Shown: piece after piece, positions 1 to 8,314 of the stretch
Layout of the letters: the number at the start of each line of letters is the position of its first letter
How positions within the stretch are numbered: position 1 is the stretch's first letter
DNA from: Alistipes sp.
GTDB lineage: Bacteria > Bacteroidota > Bacteroidia > Bacteroidales > Rikenellaceae
Direction: 5' to 3'
DNA: 41,275 bases
Assembly (NCBI GenBank): GCA_021201825.1
Contig: JAJQED010000018.1
Coordinates: 1-41,275 of the forward strand
Program-made: the position numbers and the translations under genes
The notes under the pieces: generated by a model
The model's input: only the letters and a program-made list of their open reading frames with translations
Databases searched by the model: none
Told to the model about the DNA's origin: nothing

Positions 1-51
<51 letters not shown>

Positions 52-365
52 AAAAGTTTTTTAAAATGTCTTTGAGTCCTGACTGCTTATTTTCCGGTTA
101 AGGAATTGAGGACCGTTAGAGGCATCGCGCCTTTGAACGATCCGGATAAATTCTGCATTTCTTTTTCTCTCTTGATCCAGTAAGTCAAAGAACCGTTTTA
201 TATCTTACACCCGGCCGTAGCCGAATGCAAACGATTGCTGTTTCAATCTCGTTTTATCTTCTCCGCACCGGCGGGCAATCCACCTGCCACATCTTTCAAT
301 GCGGCCGCATGGTACTGCCGGATTTCTCGAGAAGACCGCCGCAAACCTCGCGGCGAAAAGGACTA

Positions 366-397
366 CAAAGGTAAAACCTTTTTTCGTAACCTCCAAA
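366..397 (-). promoter_or_regulatory. rRNA operon promoter, proximal copy
   Basis: On the minus strand a TTTG (-33, bases 394-397) is followed after 20 nt by TACCTTTG (-7, 366-373), matching the Bacteroidetes primary sigma consensus TTTG/TAnnTTTG. It lies about 310 nt upstream of the mature 16S 5' end, leaving a leader of ordinary length. It forms a tandem pair with the promoter at 454-484. Confidence 0.7.
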
Positions 398-453
398 AAT
401 TTTCAAGAACACGCCGACCTGCAAAACCTGTAGTTTTTCCCGATTGGCGGGTG

Positions 454-484
454 CAAATGTAGGGACTTTTTTTTACTCTGCAAA
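454..484 (-). promoter_or_regulatory. rRNA operon promoter, distal copy
   Basis: Minus strand TTTG (481-484), 19-nt spacer, TACATTTG (454-461): a full match to the Bacteroidetes -33/-7 consensus. Transcription would start near 446 and run into the 16S gene. Tandem promoters ahead of an rRNA operon are expected for strong, growth-rate-dependent expression. Confidence 0.75.
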
Positions 485-822
485 TTTTACCGCGAAAATT
501 TCCCCCGATCTTTATTTTTTCCCGCCTCCGGCCATAAGACAAGCCGGCGGCAGCAGATCGCTACGGCCCCTGTGGCCGTATATGGGCCGTTTTACCGCAC
601 CCTTGGAATACAAGGCAAAGCAGGATCGAACCACCGAAACCCGTAACTTGAGCGACCCCGGCTCACAACTAATGCAAACCCGTTACCGATGCTGTCATCG
701 ACCATGCCCTACCAAATCAGCTCACACGGTCGGGGCCCGTCAAACAGGGCGAAGAATTTAAAAAACGGAAATAAGCCGCAGAAGATAAAGAAAACCCGTT
801 CCCGGATTTGCGACCCGTCGCG
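485..822. other. Gene-free stretch between murF and the rRNA promoters
   Basis: No convincing coding region. Open frames here are short, start arbitrarily and resemble no known family. On the minus strand, about 610-750 contains tRNA-like fragments (a D-arm-like piece and a GGTTCGATCC-like piece), but acceptor and T stems do not pair. I see no clear murF terminator. Confidence 0.6.
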
Positions 823-2046
823 TCAGAGCCGGTCCAGGACTTTTTCCAACCCTATTCCCCGGGACCCTTTAAGCAGGACCGTGAACCCTTTCAGGGGGAA
901 GTTCTCCAGATGCCTGTCGAGGGCGGCTACGTCCCGGAAGACCTTGATCCCTGTACCCTCTGCCGCAGAGACGAAATTGGAGCCCACAAGGTATATATCC
1001 CGGATATGTTCGCGGGCCAGCTGAGAAATGACCGACATGTGTTCGTCCGGGGCGAACCTACCCAGCTCGAGCATATCGCCCAGTATGGCGGCTTTGGGCC
1101 GGGTGTCGGACATTCCCGAGAGAGCCTCCACGGCGGCCTGCATACTGGACGGGTTCGCATTGTAGCAATCCACGATAACCGTGTTCTTTTTGGTCTTGAC
1201 CACCTGCGAACGGCTGTTTTGCGGATTGTAACCCTCTACGGCCTCGGTTATTTTCCGGGGGACCACCCCGAAATATTCCCCGACCGCCACGGCCGCCGCG
1301 ATATTGTAAAGGTTATAGTCCCCGCACAGGGCGGTTTTGTATCCCGCACCGTCATCGGAAAGGTAGGCTTTGGCCAGTAGGCGCGGCCTCTCGGCCACCA
1401 TTTCGTCGATCACGGGGTCGTCCTTACGGTAAAATGCCAGCCCGTTATGCGACGCCAGGTAATCGTACAGCTCCCCTTTTGCCTCCCTCACCCCCTCTGG
1501 CGAACCGAACCCCTCGAGGTGGGCGCGCCCGATATTGGTGACCAGCCCGAAATCCGGCTGGGCTATACTGCACAACATCCCGATCTCCCCGCGCCGGCTG
1601 GCCCCCATCTCAACGATGGCGAATTCCGTCCCCCGCCGGATGGACAGCAGCGTGAGCGGCACCCCGATATGGTTATTAAGGTTTCCCTCCGTGGCCGACA
1701 CCAGGAACCGCCCGGACAAAACCCGGGACAGCAGCTCCTTTGTGGTCGTCTTTCCGTTGGTCCCCGTTATGGCAAGGATAGGAATGCCCAATACACGACG
1801 ATGGTAGGTCGCAAGATGCTGCAGGGTGGTCAAAGTATTCTCCACGAGGATATAGCGGTCCCCCCGCACCACGGCAGGATCGTCCACAACGGCATAGCCG
1901 GCTCCCTGCTCCAGCGCAGCGGCGGCGTACGCATTGCCGTCGAACCGCTCCCCGCGCAGGGCGAAGAACAGCGACCCGTTCTGCACCCGGCGGCTGTCGG
2001 TCACAACCCCGGTGCAGTTTTCGTATATCCTATATAAACCTGTCAC
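823..2046 (-). CDS. murF: UDP-N-acetylmuramoyl-tripeptide--D-alanyl-D-alanine ligase
   Basis: Cytoplasmic Mur ligase that adds the D-Ala-D-Ala dipeptide to UDP-MurNAc-tripeptide, the last soluble step of peptidoglycan precursor synthesis. The 407-residue protein has the family TDSR motif at 16-19, the ATP-binding GTNGKT loop at 95-100, and a central segment with EMGAS and TNIGRAHLEGFGS typical of Mur ligases. Length is slightly short of the usual ~430. Translation starts at a GTG that overlaps the last 17 nt of the upstream guanylyltransferase gene, so the two are almost certainly cotranscribed and translationally coupled. The start is supported because the N-terminal LYRIYENCTGVVTDSR pattern aligns with the usual MurF beginning. 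Confidence 0.95.
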   Translation of the reverse strand: MTGLYRIYENCTGVVTDSRRVQNGSLFFALRGERFDGNAYAAAALEQGAGYAVVDDPAVVRGDRYILVENTLTTLQHLATYHRRVLGIPILAITGTNGKTTTKELLSRVLSGRFLVSATEGNLNNHIGVPLTLLSIRRGTEFAIVEMGASRRGEIGMLCSIAQPDFGLVTNIGRAHLEGFGSPEGVREAKGELYDYLASHNGLAFYRKDDPVIDEMVAERPRLLAKAYLSDDGAGYKTALCGDYNLYNIAAAVAVGEYFGVVPRKITEAVEGYNPQNSRSQVVKTKKNTVIVDCYNANPSSMQAAVEALSGMSDTRPKAAILGDMLELGRFAPDEHMSVISQLAREHIRDIYLVGSNFVSAAEGTGIKVFRDVAALDRHLENFPLKGFTVLLKGSRGIGLEKVLDRL

Positions 2047-3118
2047 CTTTCCTGAACTTGGCCTCCTCCAGGTATTTCTTTATGTTCTGCTCGTTGCCCC
2101 GCGGGCATATCAACAGCACGTCCCCGCTGTCCACGATCAGGTATTCCTCCAGGTTCTCAACGACCACCATTTTGTCCTCCGGGGCCTTGACCACGCAGTT
2201 CTTCGTATCGAACAGCGCCACGTTGGCTGGCACCACGTTCCCCTCCGGGTCCTTGTCCGAATATTCGTACAGCGACCCCCACGTACCGATATCGGACCAC
2301 CGGAACCTGCTGCACCGCACGTATGCGTCCTGCGCTTTCTCCATCACCCCCACATCGATCGACACGGCCTTGCACTCGGGATATATCCTGCGGATATGCT
2401 CCTCCTCCTGAGGTGTGTTGTAATACGGGGCGGCGGACTCGAACAGCTCGTACATATCGGGCAGCGAGTTTCTGATCTCCCCGATTATCGTATCGGGCTT
2501 CCAGAGGAAAATCCCGGAATTCCAGTAGAACTCCCCGCTTTCGACGAAAGCCGTGGCCATCTCGATGCCCGGTTTTTCGGTGAAAGTCTTCACCCGGCAG
2601 ATATCCTCCGTGACCCGGGCCGACAGGTCGGCCTGGATATACCCGTACTGGGTATTGGGGTAGGTCGGCTCGATCCCGATGGTCATCAGCGACCCGTTGC
2701 CCTCGACGAACGCGGCGCATTCGTCGACCACCTGCCTGAATTCGGCCTCGTCCCCCACGAAATGGTCGCTCGGGGTGACGATCATCTCGGCCGCCGGGTC
2801 CATCGCCCTCAACCGGAACGCCGCGTAAGCTATACATGCGGCAGTGTTACGCCCGATGGGCTCGCAAAGCACCTGCTCGCGCGTCAGCTCCGGCAGCTCC
2901 CTGAGCACCAAGTCGCAGTAGGCCGCGTTGGTTACCACAAGGAAATTACTCTCCGGGACCATCGGCCTGAACCGCTCGAACGTACTGCGTAGCAGGGTCT
3001 TGCCCGTGCCGAGTATATCCAGGAACTGTTTGGGGCGCGAGTTACGGCTGATGGGCCAGAAACGGCTTCCGATGCCCCCGGCCATAATGACGCAATACCT
3101 GTTGCTGTGACTCTCCAT
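2030..3118 (-). CDS. manC: Mannose-1-phosphate guanylyltransferase
   Basis: Cytoplasmic nucleotidyltransferase making GDP-mannose from Man-1-P and GTP, which feeds GDP-mannose and GDP-fucose into surface glycans. The 362-residue protein carries the signature GGIGSRFWPISR (14-25) and PKQF (29-32), and further on VTPSDHF and a typical EKPG segment. It lacks the C-terminal phosphomannose-isomerase domain of the long bifunctional enzymes. It is the first gene of a pair with murF (17-nt overlap). The start lies ~35 nt downstream of a TACTTTTG -7 element. It may supply GDP sugars for the polysaccharide locus 14 kb away, but that is inference. Confidence 0.93.
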   Translation of the reverse strand: MESHSNRYCVIMAGGIGSRFWPISRNSRPKQFLDILGTGKTLLRSTFERFRPMVPESNFLVVTNAAYCDLVLRELPELTREQVLCEPIGRNTAACIAYAAFRLRAMDPAAEMIVTPSDHFVGDEAEFRQVVDECAAFVEGNGSLMTIGIEPTYPNTQYGYIQADLSARVTEDICRVKTFTEKPGIEMATAFVESGEFYWNSGIFLWKPDTIIGEIRNSLPDMYELFESAAPYYNTPQEEEHIRRIYPECKAVSIDVGVMEKAQDAYVRCSRFRWSDIGTWGSLYEYSDKDPEGNVVPANVALFDTKNCVVKAPEDKMVVVENLEEYLIVDSGDVLLICPRGNEQNIKKYLEEAKFRKGDRFI

Positions 3119-3152
3119 ATCTTTAAATAGCGGCCCTGCGGGCGGCCCGCGA

Positions 3153-3160
3153 CAAAAGTA
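3153..3160 (-). promoter_or_regulatory. -7 element upstream of manC-murF
   Basis: Minus strand TACTTTTG fits TAnnTTTG and lies about 35 nt upstream of the manC start. No TTTG stands at the expected -33 distance, so this is only a partial promoter match. The 5' UTR contains GC-rich inverted segments (3131-3150). Confidence 0.45.
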
Positions 3161-3273
3161 TTAAATTACTTAACAAAAAAATAACGTACGGCAGGGATGA
3201 ATTGTTATTTTCATCCTTTTACTGCGATTGTTACCAAATATACGGGAAATTATTTAACCCCGCGCCCTAACGG

Positions 3274-3804
3274 TCAAATCCGGAACGACTTATCCCCGTC
3301 TTCCGGCCCGGGTTGGTGTGCCTTGGGCCGGATCGCCGGGTAACCGCAAGCCACCACGCATAGTATCCGGTACGGCGCCAGCTGCGGGATATTCTCTTTC
3401 AGGTAATCCCCGGCGGTTTTGCCGCCCGGGTCCTCGTTGCGGAAAGGCCGGCCGTTGACGTGGACCCAGCACGTTCCCAGCCCCATGTCTTCGGCGGCGA
3501 TCTGCAGGACGGTGGCCGAGATGGCGCAGTTCTCTTTCCATAGGTCCGTATCCGAATCGTCACCCAGGATAAAAAATGCCAGCGGAGCGTCTTTGACGAA
3601 CTGGGCCCCGGTGGAGCGCATGGTTGAAATTACTTCGAGTATGGCCGGGTCTTCGGTAAAGGCGATGCGGGTGGAGCGGCAGTTCTTGGACGAAGGGGCG
3701 GTAAGCGTAGTTTCGATAATGCTTCTAATAGCCTCGGGGGAGACCTTTCGGTCCTCGTATTTGCGTATGGAGCGCCGTCGGGCGGCGAGCTGTTTAAAAT
3801 CCAT
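3274..3804 (-). CDS. Nitroreductase family protein (FMN-dependent)
   Basis: Predicted flavin oxidoreductase of the nitroreductase superfamily, 176 residues. The N-terminal RRSIRKYEDRKVSPE and the following TAPSSKNCRSTRI are the classic FMN-binding start of the family; the middle holds DMGLGTCWVHVNG and the end VVACGYPAIRPKA. An upstream ATG at 3864 is in frame, but a perfect TATCTTTG -7 element lies at 3831-3838 between the two ATGs. I therefore choose 3804 (MDFKQL). Monocistronic, and diverges from the HAD gene at 3933. The substrate cannot be told from sequence. Confidence 0.88.
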   Translation of the reverse strand: MDFKQLAARRRSIRKYEDRKVSPEAIRSIIETTLTAPSSKNCRSTRIAFTEDPAILEVISTMRSTGAQFVKDAPLAFFILGDDSDTDLWKENCAISATVLQIAAEDMGLGTCWVHVNGRPFRNEDPGGKTAGDYLKENIPQLAPYRILCVVACGYPAIRPKAHQPGPEDGDKSFRI

Positions 3805-3830
3805 GTCGGTGTTTTTTCGGTTACTACGGG

Positions 3831-3838
3831 CAAAGATA
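3831..3838 (-). promoter_or_regulatory. -7 element for the nitroreductase gene
   Basis: TATCTTTG on the minus strand, 27 nt upstream of the chosen ATG at 3804. It excludes the longer in-frame start. No good -33 TTTG is visible. Confidence 0.5.
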
Positions 3839-3905
3839 ATACCGCCGGGCATATATTCCACCATTGCCGGGCGGGGCCGGAGGGAGGTAAATCCGGCAAA
3901 ATATG

Positions 3906-3913
3906 TACCTTTA
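3906..3913 (+). promoter_or_regulatory. -7-like element for the HAD phosphatase gene
   Basis: TACCTTTA (7 of 8 to TAnnTTTG) on the plus strand, ending 19 nt before the ATG at 3933. It lies downstream of the in-frame ATG at 3903, arguing that 3933 is the true start. Confidence 0.4.
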
Positions 3914-3932
3914 TGCTCAAAACCTATCTGTT

Positions 3933-4772
3933 ATGGAACGTGACGTTACGGTAGCGATGATTTACGATTTCGACGGCACCCTCTCCCCGGGCAACATGCA
4001 GGAGTACGACTTTATCCCCACCGTCGGTTTGAGCAACCGTGAGTTCTGGGTCGAGAGCAACGAACTGGCCGAGGAGCAGGACGCCGACCCTATACTGGCC
4101 TATATGTACAAAATGCTGCATGAAGCCCGGGCTTCCGGTCTCTCTCTTCGGCGGGACGCGTTCGTGGCCTCCGGCTCGAAGATAACCCTCTACGACGGGG
4201 TAAAGGAGTGGTTCGGCAGGGTCAATTCCTACGCCGCCCGTTACGGCATTACCGTCCATCACTATATTAACTCCTCGGGGCTGAAAGAGATGATCGAGGG
4301 AACACCCATAGCCCACGAGTTCCGTAAAATTTACGCCTGTTCTTTTCTTTACGACGTGGACGGGGTGGCCTACTGGCCGGCCGTAGCCGTGAACTATACC
4401 AACAAGACGCAGTTCATTTTCAAGATAAACAAAGGGGTGGAGTCGGTATACGACAGCAAGGAGGTAAACCGCTATATCCCCGAGAACCAGCGCCCCGTGC
4501 AGTTCCGGCACATGATCTATTTCGGCGACGGGACCACCGATATCCCGTGCATGCGGCTGGTCAAGGCGCAGGGGGGCCACTCGATCGCCGTCTACAACCC
4601 GGCCTCAAAAGCCAACAAGGCGGCCTCCGAAAAACTGCTGCGCGACAACCGGGTAAGTTATGTCTGCGAGGCGGACTACACCGACGACAGCCATATCGAT
4701 ACGGTAGTGAAAACCATCATCGACAAGATCGCCGCCGACCGCAGGCTGGAGGTACTGCTGTCGGAAAAATAA
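3933..4772 (+). CDS. HAD-superfamily phosphatase
   Basis: Cytoplasmic haloacid-dehalogenase-type hydrolase, 279 residues. Motif I is DFDGTL at 12-17 (nucleophile Asp12, acid/base Asp14), a motif II-like INSSG lies at 112-116, and motif IV is FGDGTTD at 197-203. The long insert between motifs I and II (about residues 25-100) is the helical cap. It resembles phosphoserine-phosphatase-like HAD enzymes, but the substrate is not assignable. A longer frame starts at 3903, but a -7-like element overlaps that position, so MERDVTV at 3933 is preferred. Followed by rdgB on the same strand after a 132-nt gap holding a promoter. Confidence 0.88.
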   Translation: MERDVTVAMIYDFDGTLSPGNMQEYDFIPTVGLSNREFWVESNELAEEQDADPILAYMYKMLHEARASGLSLRRDAFVASGSKITLYDGVKEWFGRVNSYAARYGITVHHYINSSGLKEMIEGTPIAHEFRKIYACSFLYDVDGVAYWPAVAVNYTNKTQFIFKINKGVESVYDSKEVNRYIPENQRPVQFRHMIYFGDGTTDIPCMRLVKAQGGHSIAVYNPASKANKAASEKLLRDNRVSYVCEADYTDDSHIDTVVKTIIDKIAADRRLEVLLSEK

Positions 4773-4855
4773 AAGACCGTCTAAAAGACTTCCGGATTAT
4801 TCATGCCATTCCGCCCTGCATCCGGACCGGTATTTCCGGCGTTCCGGTAGAAATG

Positions 4856-4887
4856 TTGTTCCCGTTGGAGGAATAAGTTTATATTTG
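4856..4887 (+). promoter_or_regulatory. Promoter of rdgB
   Basis: TATATTTG (4880-4887) matches the -7 consensus exactly; a TTG at 4856-4858 serves as a weak -33 with 21-nt spacing. The rdgB ATG follows 17 nt after the -7 element. Confidence 0.55.
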
Positions 4888-4904
4888 CCCTCAAAAACCA
4901 CGAT

Positions 4905-5486
4905 ATGGAACTCGTTTTCGCCACGAATAACCGCCACAAACTCGAGGAAGTGGGCCAGATACTGGGCGCTGCCTACACCCTCAAAACCCCCGCCGACTGC
5001 GGCCTTACCGGGGATATTCCCGAGGAGCAGGATACCCTCGAGGGCAACGCGTTGCAGAAAGCCCGTTACGTTAAACTGCATACCGGTCTGGATTGCTTCG
5101 CGGACGATACGGGAATGGAGGTAACGGCGCTTGGCGGCGCCCCCGGGGTGCGGTCGGCGCGGTACGCCACCGACGGACATAACCCCGAGGCGAATATGGC
5201 CCTTTTGCTAAAAAATCTCGACGGGGTTGCGGACCGCACCGCTCGGTTCCGTACGGTCATCGCCCTAATACTGGACGGCAAGGAATACCTGTTCGAGGGG
5301 GAGGTTCGGGGCCATATCGGCGAGGTACCCGCCGGGGACAAAGGGTTCGGATACGACCCCGTATTTATTCCGGAAGGATATAACGAAACGTTCGCCCAGC
5401 TACCGCCGCAGGTCAAAAACGCCATATCCCACCGCGCCGAGGCCGTAAACAAACTCGCCGTGTTCCTTAAATCTTATAAAGGATAA
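4905..5486 (+). CDS. rdgB: XTP/dITP diphosphatase (Ham1/RdgB family)
   Basis: House-cleaning nucleotide pyrophosphatase that hydrolyses XTP, ITP and dITP to monophosphates, keeping deaminated purines out of DNA and RNA. The 193-residue protein is of standard family length. It shows FATNNRHK at 5-12 (substrate and metal site), FADDTGMEV at 65-73 with the acidic catalytic pair, PGVRSARY at 80-87, GFGYDPVF at 147-154 and SHRAEA at 175-180. Convergent with the histidine kinase gene; a 3'-end fragment of that kinase is duplicated in the gap between them. Confidence 0.96.
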   Translation: MELVFATNNRHKLEEVGQILGAAYTLKTPADCGLTGDIPEEQDTLEGNALQKARYVKLHTGLDCFADDTGMEVTALGGAPGVRSARYATDGHNPEANMALLLKNLDGVADRTARFRTVIALILDGKEYLFEGEVRGHIGEVPAGDKGFGYDPVFIPEGYNETFAQLPPQVKNAISHRAEAVNKLAVFLKSYKG

Positions 5487-5537
5487 TCTGAAAATTGTCC
5501 GCCGCCCGGCTCCTTAGAATATTTATCCAGCAAGCCT

Positions 5538-5635
5538 GCTTCCCGCGCCGTTATGCTTTCGACAGGGTAAAAGAAAACGTACTTCCTTTGCCGGGTTCGC
5601 TTCGCAGGGTGATGCTTTAGTTTAAGCTTCGAGTA
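5538..5635 (-). pseudogene. Duplicated 3'-end fragment of a histidine kinase gene
   Basis: Bases 5538-5616 match 5787-5865, the true 3' end of the downstream kinase plus 13 nt past its stop, with only two substitutions; similarity decays up to about 5635. Read on the minus strand it encodes the same last ~20 residues (ITLRSEPGKGSTFSFTLSKA) and ends in TAA instead of TGA, but is preceded by an in-frame stop. Both substitutions are silent at protein level. It is a relic of a tandem duplication or of a second, deleted kinase. A further, much degraded relative starts near 5706 (shared GCTTCCCGCG). Confidence 0.8.
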
Positions 5636-5799
5636 TAAGCCGTTACCTTTTGGCAGGTGAAAGGGGTAACGTTATTACTTTTTATTGGGTTTTCCCAGCG
5701 GCCCGGCTTCCCGCGTTGTAACGTCTTATTCTTGGAAAGGAGAAAAAGGAACTTTCCCTCTCTTTAAAGGATTCCCCTCCGGCCCCGCTTCCCGCGCCG

Positions 5800-6849
5800 T
5801 CATGCTTTTGACAGGGTAAAAGAAAACGTACTTCCTTTGCCGGGTTCGCTTCGCAGGGTGATGCTCTCGTTGTGCGCTTCGATGATATGCTTGACGATAG
5901 AAAGCCCCAGGCCGGTGCCGCCCTGCTCCCGCGAACGGCTCTTGTCGGTGCGGAAGAACCTCTCGAAAACCCTCGGGATATCCTCTTTCGAGATACCCAC
6001 CCCGTTGTCCGCCACTTCGACCATCACCTTGTCGAACAGGTCGATGAAAGATATCTTGGTGAATCCCCCCTCGTTGCCGTATTTTATGGAATTGGTCAGC
6101 AGGTTGATAAAGACCTGGGAGGCGTAATGCTTGTCCGCCATAACGAAAATAGGGGCCAGCGGCGGGGCGGAGATATTGTTGCCCACTATTATACGGATGC
6201 CCCGGCGGGCGGCGTCCATCTCGACCGATTCGGCCGTGTCCCGCGCGAGGGCCACGATATCGAACTTCTCCTGCTTAAGTTTCAGCACCCCCGACTCCAG
6301 TTTCGAGATCTCCTCCAGGTCGGTCACGATATTTACCAGCCGGTCGATACTTTTCTCGGCCCGCTCGAGGTAGGTGCGGTTGATGGCCGGGTCCTCCAGC
6401 GCCCCGTCCAGCAGGGTAAGGATATAACCCTGGATATTGAATATGGGGGTCTTCATCTCGTGCGAGACGTTCCCGATATATTCCTTGCGGTAGATTTCGT
6501 TCTTTTTGAGCTGGGCTATCTCGCGGCGGTTACGCTCGGCCCAGTCGCTGATCTCGTCCTCGATCTCGTCAACAAGATGGTCCGTGTGTGTGATGCGGTT
6601 TTCCAGCTCGCTGGTCTTCACGTTTTTGGCCAGCACGACCTGATAGAGCGGCTTGAGTTTGTAGATAACGAATTTACGGATAACCAACTGGCAGATAGAG
6701 TAGCAGATACCCCCGGTGAAGATACCGCCGAGAACCGACAGCCAGAACCCCGACCCGAAGGCCGCCGTAGCCAGGCCACCCGCAATGCCCGTGATAAGGC
6801 CCGCCACTATGCAAGCCGTACCTATCGTTTTGATCTTGAACTGGGACAA
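5800..6849 (-). CDS. Membrane-bound sensor histidine kinase (PhoR/BaeS-like)
   Basis: About 349 residues. Two membrane helices (about 7-28 and 35-57) with almost no periplasmic loop, a linker coiled coil, then a HisKA domain with VSHEMKTPI (phospho-accepting His130) and a HATPase_c domain with N-box NLLTNSIKYG (249-258), DNGVGI (281-286), FERFFRTD and GGTGLGL (310-316). Without a sensor domain it probably senses through the membrane or a partner. The frame stays open far upstream through ribE, but that part is a shadow of ribE. The first start after the ribE stop is a TTG (6849), so the N-terminus is uncertain. No response regulator is adjacent. Likely cotranscribed with ribE, 11 nt upstream. 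Confidence 0.9.
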   Translation of the reverse strand: MSQFKIKTIGTACIVAGLITGIAGGLATAAFGSGFWLSVLGGIFTGGICYSICQLVIRKFVIYKLKPLYQVVLAKNVKTSELENRITHTDHLVDEIEDEISDWAERNRREIAQLKKNEIYRKEYIGNVSHEMKTPIFNIQGYILTLLDGALEDPAINRTYLERAEKSIDRLVNIVTDLEEISKLESGVLKLKQEKFDIVALARDTAESVEMDAARRGIRIIVGNNISAPPLAPIFVMADKHYASQVFINLLTNSIKYGNEGGFTKISFIDLFDKVMVEVADNGVGISKEDIPRVFERFFRTDKSRSREQGGTGLGLSIVKHIIEAHNESITLRSEPGKGSTFSFTLSKA

Positions 6850-6860
6850 GGCCGGGCCGT

Positions 6861-7469
6861 TTACTCGCCGCCGGATGACGGCAGATAATTCTTTATCAGC
6901 CGGGCGATATACTTCCCGATAATATCGAACTCGAGGTTGACCACCGTGCCGGGAACTATATCCCGGAAATTGGTATTCTCGAAAGTGTACGGGATTATAG
7001 CCACCTGGAACGACCCGCTGCGGGAATTTACCACCGTAAGGCTCACCCCGTTGACCGCTACCGAACCTTTCTCCACCGTCACGTTGTCCCCCTGCGGTTC
7101 GTATTCGAACGTGTAGTACCAACTGCCGTCGGCCTCCTCACGGGCGGTACAAACGGCCGTCTGGTCCACATGCCCCTGCACGATATGGCCGTCCAACAGG
7201 GCGTCGGGCCGCATGCTTCGCTCGAGGTTCACCGCATCGCCGGGCCTGAGCGCCCCCAGGTTCGATTTCAACAGGGTCTCTTTGATGGCGGTCACCGTAT
7301 AACTGCCCTCCTCTATCTCCACTACCGTAAGGCACACCCCGTTATGGGACACGCTCTGGTCGATCTTAAGCTCATGGGCAAAAGGGCACTCCAGCGTGAA
7401 ATGCCTGTTGCCTCCCTCTTCACGGACGGCCCTGACGGTCGCCGTGGCTTCGACAATTCCTGAAAACAT
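6861..7469 (-). CDS. ribE: Riboflavin synthase, alpha chain
   Basis: Catalyses dismutation of two 6,7-dimethyl-8-ribityllumazine molecules to riboflavin, the last step of vitamin B2 synthesis. The 202-residue protein has the expected internal duplication of two lumazine-binding domains: MFSGIVEA at the start with NGVCLTV (43-49), and the second half from GHIVQGHVD (94-102) with NGVSLTV (140-146). Length is normal. It sits between the S24-fold regulator (10 nt upstream) and the kinase in one transcription unit; no FMN riboswitch is seen. Confidence 0.96.
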   Translation of the reverse strand: MFSGIVEATATVRAVREEGGNRHFTLECPFAHELKIDQSVSHNGVCLTVVEIEEGSYTVTAIKETLLKSNLGALRPGDAVNLERSMRPDALLDGHIVQGHVDQTAVCTAREEADGSWYYTFEYEPQGDNVTVEKGSVAVNGVSLTVVNSRSGSFQVAIIPYTFENTNFRDIVPGTVVNLEFDIIGKYIARLIKNYLPSSGGE

Positions 7470-7479
7470 CGGGTAAATT

Positions 7480-8130
7480 TTATTTGTTCACCAACACTCC
7501 TTTGACTACGAAAAGCCCGTCGATCTCGCCGGTGCTCAATGTAATCTCGTCAAAGTTATCGATATTTTTCGGAACCAGCCTAACCTTTCCGCCCGAGCCG
7601 TCGCGGCGGATACGCCTCACCCCGTTGAACTTTTTGGACAGCACCAGGTACGTCCCCCCCGGGGTGATGGCCTCCAGGGGAACATGGCGGAAAAAGAGGG
7701 TCGACCCGGCCGGGATCTCGGGGGACATGGCCTCGGAGAAAGTGAACGCGGCGAAATGGCACCCCTGCATCATGGGGAACGAAATATAGTATTCCGGCTC
7801 GGGCAGCTGCGAGAGTAACTCCTCCACAGAGTGGGCACCGGACGTGGCGAACTCGGCCGCATCCGATTTGTAGAACGGGATATCGAACTTTATTTTACGG
7901 GCCTTGCCGGGAAGCATGTCCCCCTCGCCCGTGAGGAGCCACGCCTTGCTGACAGCGGGATATTTGCCGGTAATGGTCTCGGCAAGCTCCCTGCTGATAC
8001 CGTTGTTGCCGCGTTTGATCTGGTAAAGGTTCTCTCCCCTGTTCAGCCCTATCTCACGGGCGAAAGCGCTTACGGAGGACGCGCCGGCCCACTTTATCAC
8101 TTTCTCTATCCGTTGCCAATTATCCAACAT
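7480..8130 (-). CDS. HTH regulator with degenerate S24 (LexA/CI-fold) domain
   Basis: 216 residues: an N-terminal CI-like helix-turn-helix (about 8-50, with AFAREIGLNRGENLYQIKRG), the WLLTGEG segment (64-70) common in Bacteroidetes phage-type repressors, a linker, and a C-terminal S24 fold (about 120-216). Where LexA has the GDSM serine this protein has SEAM (132-135), and where LexA has the VKRL lysine it has VRRI (171-174). Both catalytic residues appear lost, so self-cleavage is unlikely. Its HTH is a close paralogue of the regulator at 29720-30343. First gene of a unit with ribE. Its target is unknown. Confidence 0.85.
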   Translation of the reverse strand: MLDNWQRIEKVIKWAGASSVSAFAREIGLNRGENLYQIKRGNNGISRELAETITGKYPAVSKAWLLTGEGDMLPGKARKIKFDIPFYKSDAAEFATSGAHSVEELLSQLPEPEYYISFPMMQGCHFAAFTFSEAMSPEIPAGSTLFFRHVPLEAITPGGTYLVLSKKFNGVRRIRRDGSGGKVRLVPKNIDNFDEITLSTGEIDGLFVVKGVLVNK

Positions 8131-8150
8131 AGCTGTCCGCTGATTTCCTG

Positions 8151-8183
8151 CAAAAATATTCTATTTTGACTAACTACGGCAAA
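8151..8183 (-). promoter_or_regulatory. Promoter of the S24-fold regulator/ribE/kinase unit
   Basis: Minus strand TTTG (8180-8183), 21-nt spacer, TATTTTTG (8151-8158), placed 20 nt upstream of the ATG at 8130. Good fit to the Bacteroidetes consensus. Confidence 0.6.
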
Positions 8184-8314
8184 ATTAGAGTTAAAAACAG
8201 TTATTTATCGGCCCTTTAGATACATAAAGAACGGTAAAAATTCACATTTAACAATCTTTTTTCCATATTCCGCCCCAAAAAACAAAAACCCTTTGAGGGG
8301 CGCCGCCGCAGTTT

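Noticed and set aside
605-750. tRNA-like pieces on the minus strand (D-arm-like AGCTGATTTGGTAGGGCA, T-loop-like GGTTCGATCC)
   Set aside because: Acceptor arms do not pair, the T stem would be mostly wobble pairs and no anticodon arm of normal size forms. At most a decayed relic.
808-1380. 190-residue plus-strand open frame
   Set aside because: Antisense shadow of murF; composition reflects the GC-rich reverse frame and no family motif is present.
1934-2992. 352-residue plus-strand open frame
   Set aside because: Antisense to manC, which has clear catalytic motifs; no motif in this frame.
6850-7122. 91-residue N-terminal extension of the histidine kinase
   Set aside because: It lies wholly inside ribE in another frame; the extension has no membrane or sensor character.
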